37,614 nt of DNA, taken from positions 1-37,614 of the forward strand of contig CACZUK010000005.1 of the NCBI GenBank assembly GCA_902784305.1, written 5' to 3'. The notes under the pieces are model-generated. The model saw only the letters and a program-made list of their open reading frames with translations, was not told the DNA's origin and searched no databases. The DNA is from Oscillospiraceae bacterium. Its GTDB lineage: Bacteria; Bacillota; Clostridia; Oscillospirales; Oscillospiraceae. Positions 32,656 through 37,614 of the stretch are shown here, piece after piece (the stretch's first letter is position 1; the number at the start of each line of letters is the position of its first letter). The position numbers and the translations under genes were made by a program.

Positions 32656-33189
32656 ATGGAACTGTTTCAGGGCCGTCCCGCCGACTGCGCGGACCGCCTG
32701 CCCAAGGAAGTGCGCACCTACGACCAGCTCGACGCGCTGGGCATCCCCTATCAGCGCGCCGACCACCCCGCCGCCGACACCATGGCCGTGTGCGAGGCCA
32801 TCGACGCCGCGCTGAACGTGCACATCTGCAAGAACCTCTTCCTGTGCAACCGCCAGAAGACGAAGTTCTATCTGCTGCTGATGTTCGACGACAAGCCCTT
32901 CAAGACCAAGGACCTCTCCAAGCAGCTGGGCGTGGCCCGGCTCAGCTTCGGCAGCGCCGAGGACATGGCGCGGCTGCTGGACCTGACCCCCGGCAGCGTC
33001 AGCATCCTCGCCCTGCGCAACGACCCGGAGCAGCAGGTGACGCTGGTCATCGACCGGCCCGTGCTGGAGGAGGAGTGGTTCGGCTGCCACCCCTGCATCA
33101 ACACCTCCAGCCTCAAGCTGAAAACCGCCGACATCGTTGAGAAGTTCCTGCCCGCCGTGGGGCACATCCCCATTGTGGTGGACCTGTGA
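32656..33189 (+). CDS. proX: Prolyl-tRNA trans-editing deacylase ProX/PrdX-like
   Basis: This 177-aa YbaK-fold protein hydrolyses mischarged Ala-tRNA(Pro) in trans, protecting proline codons. The start TYDQLDALGIPYQRADHPAADTMAVCEA and the core KNLFLCNRQKTKFYLLLMF are typical of the ProX/PrdX (ProXp-ala) group; the Lys in KNLFL is the conserved tRNA-end contact. Later motifs include GSVSILALRND and FGCHPCINTSSLKLKTADI. Length is full. The ATG at 32656 lies 7 nt after the tetR stop codon, with GTGAGG as ribosome binding site overlapping that stop. In some Clostridia this gene sits in proline reductase operons; no reductase is present here. Confidence 0.92.
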   Translation: MELFQGRPADCADRLPKEVRTYDQLDALGIPYQRADHPAADTMAVCEAIDAALNVHICKNLFLCNRQKTKFYLLLMFDDKPFKTKDLSKQLGVARLSFGSAEDMARLLDLTPGSVSILALRNDPEQQVTLVIDRPVLEEEWFGCHPCINTSSLKLKTADIVEKFLPAVGHIPIVVDL

Positions 33190-33202
33190 GGAGGCGTTTG
33201 TC

Positions 33203-33505
33203 GTGCTGAAGCTGGAAATCACCGTCAATGAGCTGGATTACGCCGCCCTGGCCGACGTGTTCCTGCCCCTGATGGCCCAGGAGCTGCGGCGGCAGGGACA
33301 TCCCATGGCCGCGATGCTCAGCGCCTCCCCCACCATGGCGAAAAAGCTGCTCGCCAGCCTCTCCCAGGAGCAGCGGGACGCGCTGGCCGCCACCGTCATC
33401 AACCAGAACGCTCCGGAAATGGCCCGCCGCGCCGAGGAGCGGGCCGCCGAGCAGGGCGTCCACGCCCGGGTGCTCAATGTGAGGGCCAGCGCATGGGGGC
33501 CGTGA
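33203..33505 (+). CDS. Small hypothetical protein, 100 aa
   Basis: I do not recognise this protein. It starts at a GTG at 33203, eight nt after a strong GAGGAGG site (33188-33194) that overlaps the proX stop codon. The predicted sequence is mostly helical and Ala/Glu-rich (PTMAKKLLASLSQEQRDALAA, APEMARRAEERAAEQG), soluble, with no Cys. Its last 13 nt overlap the start of the hydrolase gene, so the two are translationally coupled. Codon use matches its neighbours. The tight packing makes it a real gene; function unknown. Confidence 0.75.
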   Translation: MLKLEITVNELDYAALADVFLPLMAQELRRQGHPMAAMLSASPTMAKKLLASLSQEQRDALAATVINQNAPEMARRAEERAAEQGVHARVLNVRASAWGP

Positions 33506-34041
33506 AGAAGGGGGCGGTGGTGCTCTTCCCCGGCGTGCGCTACAGCGTGGACACCCCCCTGCTCTACTACGCCGGAAGCGCCTTCGCTCAGCGGGGCTAC
33601 GCGGTCCTCAGCGTGGACTACGGCGACGAGGCCCAAAGTCTCACCGGGCTGGAGCACACCGCCGACGCGCTGGAGGGCCCGGTGCTGGACCAGCTCCGGA
33701 GCTGGCAGCTGGAGCAATACGAGGACGTGGTGTTCGTGTCCAAGAGCATCGGGACGGTGCTGGCCGGGCGCTGCGCCCAGCGTTTGGGCTGCGCGGTGCG
33801 CCACATCTACCTGACGCCGCTGGAGCTGACCCTGCCCTATCTCAACCGGGCGGAGGACATCGCCGTGGGCGCGGGGGCGGACCCGTTTCTGGACGCGGAG
33901 CGCCTGAAAGCCCACTGTGAAGCGCAGGGGGTTCCACTGCGGCTCTATCCCGGCGTCGGGCACCGTCTGGAGGACAAACAGGACCTCCGGCGCACGCTGG
34001 ACATTTTAGGGGAGATTGTGGCGATTTATGGGGCGTTTTGA
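33493..34041 (+). CDS. Alpha/beta hydrolase-fold protein
   Basis: This 182-aa small soluble hydrolase-like protein begins KGAVVLFPGVRYSVDTPLLYYA, the first strand and oxyanion region of the alpha/beta hydrolase fold. The nucleophile elbow reads VSKSIGT with Ser85; the usual Gly-x-Ser-x-Gly has its first Gly replaced by Ser. Candidate acid and base are Asp130 (GADPFLD) and His157 (GVGHRLED), so a complete triad is plausible. It is short for the fold, with little or no lid. It overlaps the preceding gene by 13 nt and the following one by 14 nt. The substrate is unknown. Confidence 0.82.
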   Translation: MGAVKKGAVVLFPGVRYSVDTPLLYYAGSAFAQRGYAVLSVDYGDEAQSLTGLEHTADALEGPVLDQLRSWQLEQYEDVVFVSKSIGTVLAGRCAQRLGCAVRHIYLTPLELTLPYLNRAEDIAVGAGADPFLDAERLKAHCEAQGVPLRLYPGVGHRLEDKQDLRRTLDILGEIVAIYGAF

Positions 34042-34225
34042 GGTCTGTTCCGTCACCGGAGCGCCGCTGCAGCGCCTCTATCAGCAGCACATGACCCGGG
34101 ATTTCCCGCCAAGCGAGCGCAAGCCCCTGTCCGCGCTGGAGGAGGCGTATCGGGCGCTCTGCCGGGCCATGCTGCACCCGGAGTGGTTCCGGCGCAATGT
34201 GGCGCCGTATCGGATGGAACTGTGA
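34028..34225 (+). pseudogene. Apparent GNAT acetyltransferase remnant with the core deleted
   Basis: This 65-codon frame starts at an ATG overlapping the hydrolase stop. Its first half (QRLYQQHMTRDFPPSERKPL) looks like the N-terminus of a clostridial GNAT family that begins with a Y-x-x-HM-x-x-DFP motif. Its second half (YRALCRAMLHPEWFRRNV) looks like the C-terminal tail of the same proteins (memory-based comparison). The roughly 130-residue acetyl-CoA-binding core, including the R/Q-x-x-G-x-G/A loop, is missing, so no enzyme activity is expected. It looks like an in-frame internal deletion. A retained short peptide function cannot be excluded. Confidence 0.55.
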
Positions 34226-34228
34226 AAG

Positions 34229-34275
34229 AAAAACCGCCGGAGAAAGGGAAACTGCCCTCTCTCCGACGGTTTTTT
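34229..34275. terminator. Bidirectional terminator
   Basis: AAACCGCCGGAGA pairs with TCTCCGACGGTTT around AAGGG/CCCTC. On the plus strand TTTTTTGCATTTTT follows; on the minus strand TTTTTCTTTC follows. It serves both the TetR-ProX operon and the converging ybaK gene. Confidence 0.85.
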
Positions 34276-34286
34276 GCATTTTTCCG

Positions 34287-34757
34287 TCACTGCCAGGCCT
34301 TGCACACGTCCACCCAGCCCAGGGCGGCGGAGCAGCGCTCCAGCTCGTCCAGCGTCAGCTCAATGGCGCTGTTGCTGCTGCCGCAGGCGGGATACACCGT
34401 CTCAAAGCGGCGCAGGCTCTCGTCCAGATACACCCGGACGCCCTCCTTCACCGCGAAGGGGCACACGCCGCCCACCGCGTGGCCGACCAGCGTCTCCGGC
34501 TCGTCCCCCTTGAGCATTTTCGCCTTGGTGTGGAACAGGGCCTTGTACTTGGGATTGTCCACCTTCGCGTCCCCGGCGCAGACGATGAGCACGGGGCCCT
34601 CCGGGGTCAGGAAGGCCAGAGACTTGGCGATGCGCTTGCCCTCACAGCCCAGAGCCTGAGCGGCCAGCTCCACCGTGGCGCTGGACACGTCGAACTCCTG
34701 CACCCGGTCCTCCACACCAAACTGCTTCAAATAGCTGCGAACTGCTTCAATTGACAC
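34287..34757 (-). CDS. YbaK/EbsC-type aminoacyl-tRNA deacylase
   Basis: This 156-aa protein of the YbaK fold is in a different subgroup from the ProX gene on the other strand. These proteins clear mischarged tRNA, often Cys-tRNA(Pro), in trans. Family marks are FDVSSATVELAAQALG, RIAKSLAFL with the conserved Lys, DAKVDNPKYKALF, and the C-terminal VYPACGSSNSAIELT. I start at the GTG at 34757 (SIEAVRSYLKQFG), after a GAGG site. An in-frame GTG at 34769 would overlap the DUF1622 stop codon as GTGA and cannot be ruled out. Cotranscription with the DUF1622 gene upstream is certain from the spacing. The exact tRNA substrate is not determined. Confidence 0.88.
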   Translation of the reverse strand: MSIEAVRSYLKQFGVEDRVQEFDVSSATVELAAQALGCEGKRIAKSLAFLTPEGPVLIVCAGDAKVDNPKYKALFHTKAKMLKGDEPETLVGHAVGGVCPFAVKEGVRVYLDESLRRFETVYPACGSSNSAIELTLDELERCSAALGWVDVCKAWQ

Positions 34758-34765
34758 GGTTTTCC

Positions 34766-35113
34766 TCACTCTCCGGCGCTCTTCTTCTCCAGCGCCTTCT
34801 CCTCGTTCTTAATCTCCCAGTGAATCAGGAATGTCAGCACGCCGCGCAGCACGATAATCGCGCCCAGAATGCCCAGCTCGTTCCACTCGCGCACGACCAC
34901 GGTGCGCAGCACCTCGCCGCCCATCTTGAACTCCAGCGCCAGAGCGATGCCCTCCGCCAGAGCCAGCCGCGTCTCCGGCTCCCTGCGGCACCAGCGCACA
35001 AAGCTCCGCGCCGCCGTGAACACCAGCACGCTGACGCCGAAAATCTCCATCAGCATGGAGCAAAAGTGCACCACAGTTTCCAATCCGTGTTCCATGACCG
35101 TCATCCAGACCAT
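34766..35113 (-). CDS. DUF1622 family membrane protein
   Basis: This 115-aa membrane protein with about two to three helices belongs to DUF1622. It is recognised by GVSVLVFTAARSFVRW, LALAEGIALALEFKMGGEVLRT and the terminal LGAIIVLRGVLTFLIHWEIKNEE. I start at the ATG at 35113 behind GAGGGTGAGG; the longer upstream frame runs through the promoter and terminator at 35185-35257 and is not used. The length is normal for the family. The function is unknown. It is cotranscribed with the YbaK-type gene. Confidence 0.85.
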   Translation of the reverse strand: MVWMTVMEHGLETVVHFCSMLMEIFGVSVLVFTAARSFVRWCRREPETRLALAEGIALALEFKMGGEVLRTVVVREWNELGILGAIIVLRGVLTFLIHWEIKNEEKALEKKSAGE

Positions 35114-35184
35114 GTCCTCACCCTCTTTTCCGCCCGGGTGCCGCCGGGCCAGTCTTTTGGCGGTTCTCCCGCCCTCTTGACAAG

Positions 35185-35213
35185 ATTGTACCAGAAAGCG
35201 CCGCCGCTGGCAA
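35185..35213 (-). promoter_or_regulatory. Promoter of the DUF1622-ybaK operon
   Basis: On the minus strand, TTGCCA (35213-35208) and TACAAT (35190-35185) are 17 bp apart, with a TGG extended -10 element. Confidence 0.78.
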
Positions 35214-35216
35214 GGC

Positions 35217-35257
35217 AAAATGCCCCGGAAAAAGCCAATTCTCCGGGGCATTTTTGT
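35217..35257 (-). terminator. Terminator of the suf operon
   Basis: AAATGCCCCGGA pairs with TCCGGGGCATTT. On the minus strand the stem is followed by TTTTGCC. It lies just after the DUF1858 stop codon and just before the DUF1622 promoter. Confidence 0.75.
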
Positions 35258-35275
35258 GGGATGTGTCTGATACGC

Positions 35276-35515
35276 TCACTGCACCGGCTTGTCCTCGCCG
35301 GTGACGATGGCGTTGAGCTGGTCCAGCACCCGCCAGCACTTGAGGCCGTGCACGCTGCACGCCTCCTGGAGCGTCTCGAACTGCGCGCTGTGGCAGCCGA
35401 TGCAGTGCATGCCGATGCTGGCCAAATAGGGCACAGTTTCCGGGTAAAGGTTCACAATTTCCGCAATGAGGTCGTCCTGATAGATGGGACCCTCGTCGTT
35501 GTCCAGCCAGTCCAT
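35276..35515 (-). CDS. DUF1858 small redox-associated protein
   Basis: This 79-aa soluble protein of the DUF1858 (hybrid-cluster-protein-associated) family starts DDLIAEIVNLYPETVPYLASIGMHCIGCHSAQFETLQEAC. The family's CxxC motif (Cys38-Ile-Gly-Cys41) can bind an Fe-S cluster or do disulfide chemistry. It has an extra Cys near residue 52 and another in GLKCW. A GAGGAGG site precedes the ATG at 35515, only 11 nt after the sufBD stop codon. It is therefore the third gene of the Fe-S assembly operon and may be a client or a helper; this is inference. Confidence 0.88.
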   Translation of the reverse strand: MDWLDNDEGPIYQDDLIAEIVNLYPETVPYLASIGMHCIGCHSAQFETLQEACSVHGLKCWRVLDQLNAIVTGEDKPVQ

Positions 35516-35526
35516 AGCCTGCCTCC

Positions 35527-36456
35527 TCACTTCAGGAATCCGTTGATGATTTGCTCCTCGGCCTCCTGCTCGGTGAGGCCCAGGGTCATGAGCTTGATGA
35601 GCTGGTCCCCGGCGATTTTGCCGATGGCCGCCTCGTGGACCAGTGCGGCGTCCACGTCGTTGGCCTCCAGACCGGGCACGGCCAGAATCCGGCCGTTGTC
35701 CATGATGATGGAGTCGCACTCGGTGTGGCCGGAGCAGCGGGCGCTGCCCACCAGCTTGGCATCAAACTTCTGATAGGAGTTGTCCCGGGCCACGGAGCGG
35801 GACACCACATCCGCGCTGGAGCCGTCGCCGTTCAGGTCCACCACATAGGCGCTGATGGCCCGCTGGTCGCCGTGGGTCATCAGCCGCTCCCGGACCACCA
35901 GCCGCGCCCCGGCGGCCAGCTCGGCCCGGGTGACGCGGTCGGTGTCGTCCACGCCCTTGATTTGAACCATTTCCATCTCCAGGGAGGAGTCCTCCTCCAT
36001 GTACACCTCGGTGACGGGGTTCAGAATCCGCTTGCCGGAGCCGTCGCCGGAGCCGTAGTGCTTCTCCACATACTTCGCGCTGGAGCCTTTGCCCATATAA
36101 AACCGGTGGATGCCGTCGTGGCGGGAGTCGCCGGTGCCGCAGTTGTCGATGCCGCACCCGGCCACGATGATGACGTCCGCGCCCTCGCCGACGTAAAAAT
36201 CGTTGTAAACCACCTCGGTGAGGCCGCTTTTGGTGAGCACCACGGGGATGTGGACGCTCTCGTTCTTTGTGCCCGGCTTGATGCGGATGTCCAGCCCGGA
36301 GCCGTCCGCCTTGGGCGTGATGTCGATGTTGGCGGTGGACACCCGGCCGGCGCTCTGGCCGTTGGCCCGGATGTTGAAGGCGCCCTCGGGCACCTTGTGG
36401 AGGTCGGCCACCTCCATGAGCAGCCGCTTCTGAATGGGGTCGAGCTGAATCATCAT
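35527..36456 (-). CDS. SufB/SufD-family Fe-S scaffold of the minimal (SMS-like) system
   Basis: This 309-aa cytoplasmic scaffold protein partners with SufC to assemble Fe-S clusters. It is much shorter than SufB (near 470-490) and lacks a long N-terminal domain, matching the single SufBD subunit of the SUF-like minimal system of archaea and anaerobic bacteria. The beta-helix core is recognisable through NGRILAVPGLEANDVDAALVHEAAIGKIAGDQL, with the His and Glu typical of the SufB/D C-terminus. Possible ligand Cys are in VAGCGIDNCGTGDSRHDG and SARCSGHTECDS. The start overlaps the sufC stop as ATGA, so the two are translationally coupled. No SufS, SufU or SufE is nearby. Confidence 0.9.
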   Translation of the reverse strand: MMIQLDPIQKRLLMEVADLHKVPEGAFNIRANGQSAGRVSTANIDITPKADGSGLDIRIKPGTKNESVHIPVVLTKSGLTEVVYNDFYVGEGADVIIVAGCGIDNCGTGDSRHDGIHRFYMGKGSSAKYVEKHYGSGDGSGKRILNPVTEVYMEEDSSLEMEMVQIKGVDDTDRVTRAELAAGARLVVRERLMTHGDQRAISAYVVDLNGDGSSADVVSRSVARDNSYQKFDAKLVGSARCSGHTECDSIIMDNGRILAVPGLEANDVDAALVHEAAIGKIAGDQLIKLMTLGLTEQEAEEQIINGFLK

Positions 36457-37196
36457 GCATCCTCCTCCGGGTCAATTCTGCGGCAGGGCTGGACCGCGCT
36501 GGCTGTGCCGATGAGGCTGGGCAGCACGCTCTCCCGGTCGCCCTGGGCGGCCACGCGGCCGTCCTTCAGGACCACCACCTGGTCGGCAATCTTCAAAATG
36601 CGCTCCTGATGGGAGATCATCAGGATGGAGCCGCCCTGAATCTTCTCCCGCATGTGCTCAAAGACCTGAATCAGCCGCTGGAAGCTCCACAGGTCGATGC
36701 CCGCCTCCGGCTCGTCGAAGACGCTCAGGGCGGTGCCCCGGGCCAGCACGGTGGCGATTTCGATGCGCTTGAGCTCGCCGCCGGACAGGCTGGCGTTGAC
36801 CTCCCGGTCGATATAGTCCCGGGCGCACAGGCCCACCGCGGAGAGGTAGTCGCAGGCGTCGGACATGGACAGGTGCTTGCCGGAGGCCAGCCGGATCAGA
36901 TCCAACACCTGGAGGCCCTTGAAGCGCACGGGCTGCTGAAAGGCGTAGCTGATGCCCCGGCGCGCCCGTTCGGTGATGGACAAATTCGTGATGTCCTCCC
37001 CGTTGAGCAGGATTTGGCCGGAGTTTGGCTTCTCGATGCCCGCGATGAGCCGGGCCAGGGTGGACTTGCCGCCGCCGTTGGGGCCGGTGACGGCCACCAG
37101 CATCCCGTCGGGGACGATCAGGCTCACGTCCCGGATGATTTCCTTGTTCCCCCCCTCGTCGTTCACGTCGAAGGAAAGGTTTCTGAGTTCCAGCAT
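36453..37196 (-). CDS. sufC: SufC-like Fe-S assembly ABC ATPase
   Basis: This 247-aa soluble ABC-type ATPase powers the SufBD scaffold. Walker A is GPNGGGKST (38-46). The SufC-type sequence YAFQQPVRFKGLQVLDLI follows. The signature is SLSGGELKR, Walker B is ALSVFDEPEAGID, and the switch His is in MISHQER. The SGGELKR and FDEPEAGID pattern is typical of SufC rather than of import ABC proteins. An AGGAG site sets the ATG at 37196; the longer frame upstream is leader. It is the first gene of a three-gene operon (sufC-sufBD-DUF1858). The last residues (CRRIDPEED) are poorly conserved. Confidence 0.93.
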   Translation of the reverse strand: MLELRNLSFDVNDEGGNKEIIRDVSLIVPDGMLVAVTGPNGGGKSTLARLIAGIEKPNSGQILLNGEDITNLSITERARRGISYAFQQPVRFKGLQVLDLIRLASGKHLSMSDACDYLSAVGLCARDYIDREVNASLSGGELKRIEIATVLARGTALSVFDEPEAGIDLWSFQRLIQVFEHMREKIQGGSILMISHQERILKIADQVVVLKDGRVAAQGDRESVLPSLIGTASAVQPCRRIDPEEDA

Positions 37197-37372
37197 GGTG
37201 ATTTCTCCTCTTGTCGTCTGTTTCGCTGTATTTTTCGCGGGATTCACGAACCCTGCCGCAGTTTTGGAATCCTGCTACAGGATACCACGATTTCACCGAA
37301 GGAAACCGTGATTTTGCTCACAAATCAGGCGGTTTTCGCCCTTGGCGTCCGCGCCGCGCGGACTGCCCCCCT

Positions 37373-37401
37373 ATCATACCACGAAACCCCCGCCGGGGCA
37401 A
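37373..37401 (-). promoter_or_regulatory. Promoter of the suf operon
   Basis: On the minus strand, TTGCCC (37401-37396) and TATGAT (37378-37373) are 17 bp apart. The leader to the sufC ATG is about 170 nt. The -35 box lies in the loop of the terminator of the preceding gene. Confidence 0.65.
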
Positions 37402-37423
37402 GCGCTCCGACGGGGGTTTTCTC
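37385..37423. terminator. Terminator after the Cys-rich peptide gene
   Basis: AAACCCCCG and CGGGGGTTT form a 9-bp stem with an 18-nt loop. On the plus strand TTTTCTC follows; on the minus strand only TTT follows, so it is moderate at best for the minus-strand peptide gene it follows. Confidence 0.5.
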
Positions 37424-37479
37424 AATTATTCCCGGCGGTTTTCACCGTGGTCGGGGGTTCTTTTGCTCAGGCGTTGTGC

Positions 37480-37614
37480 TCAGCAGCAGCCGCAGTTGTT
37501 GTCACAGCCGCAGTTGTTGTTCCCGCCGCAGCCGCAGCCGTTCCCGCAGCCGTTGCCGCCCCAGCCGCCGCAGCAGAAGAGGATGATGAGCAGGATGATG
37601 ATCCAGCAGCAGTT
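37480..37614 (-). CDS. Cys/Gly-rich small membrane peptide, 5' end missing
   Basis: This partial gene enters from the right edge and ends at TGA (37482-37480). The 44 visible codons give a hydrophobic segment NCCWIIILLIILFCC followed by a tail of Gly, Asn and Cys (GGWGGNGCGNGCGCGG, then CGCDNNCGCC). Twelve or so of the 44 residues are Cys. Short proteins with a helix of this kind and a Cys/Gly tail occur in gut Clostridia and resemble the small YjcZ- or chorion-like spore or envelope peptides (memory-based). The start codon is outside the window, but little is likely to be missing. The function is unknown. Confidence 0.65.
   Translation of the reverse strand, partial: NCCWIIILLIILFCCGGWGGNGCGNGCGCGGNNNCGCDNNCGCC

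Overview
The window looks like chromosomal DNA from a GC-rich, anaerobic, monoderm member of the Clostridia. An Oscillospiraceae-type gut bacterium is the best guess; this is inference, with no rRNA or marker gene present. Supporting signs are strong AGGAGG ribosome binding sites, near-consensus sigma-A promoters with 16-17 bp spacers in front of most transcripts, an ECF riboflavin S component under an FMN riboswitch, a two-gene SUF-like minimal Fe-S system, a PdaA-type lipoprotein, a YdjGHI-type membrane module, and the small hairpin repeats typical of this group. No phage, transposase, CRISPR array, tRNA or rRNA gene was found.

Layout. (1) 1-6000, plus strand: an unknown soluble protein, a membrane GGDEF diguanylate cyclase with a long GC-rich leader, a membrane HD-GYP phosphodiesterase with an ECF-S-like N-terminus, and a DHH/DHHA1 phosphoesterase. 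(2) 5972-6404: repeats and two similar terminators. (3) 6405-9739, minus: a three-gene zinc-ribbon/TPM/SPFH operon resembling Bacillus ydjG-ydjH-ydjI but without pspA. (4) 9910-15387, minus: two more c-di-GMP proteins, an EAL protein with two degenerate GGDEF domains and a Cache-PAS-GGDEF cyclase. (5) 15388-17280, minus: a 66-bp inverted repeat, ribU with its FMN riboswitch, and a YpsA/DUF1273 gene. (6) 17507-22982, minus: a class I aminotransferase followed by a very long RND permease carrying a coiled-coil insertion of about 380 residues. (7) 23191-27349, plus: thymidine kinase, a transmembrane Ser/Thr kinase with an outer leucine-rich repeat domain, and a PP2C phosphatase. (8) 27350-28181: about 830 bp with no convincing gene, rich in perfect hairpins. 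(9) 28182-34225: an SSB-like double OB-fold protein (minus), a PdaA-like lipoprotein, PutP, then a tight operon of TetR, ProX, a small unknown, an alpha/beta hydrolase and an apparent GNAT remnant. (10) 34287-37614, minus: a DUF1622-YbaK pair, the sufC-sufBD-DUF1858 operon, and the 3' end of a tiny Cys/Gly-rich membrane peptide at the edge.

How it fits together. Two themes dominate. The first is c-di-GMP turnover: two apparently active cyclases, one HD-GYP and one EAL phosphodiesterase lie within about 14 kb, each on its own promoter and each with a different sensor region. The second is envelope sensing and maintenance: the LRR kinase with its PP2C partner, YdjGHI, the RND pump and the PdaA-like deacetylase. 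A smaller proline theme links PutP with two trans-editing deacylases (ProX and YbaK). All function calls come from motifs read by eye; no database search was possible.
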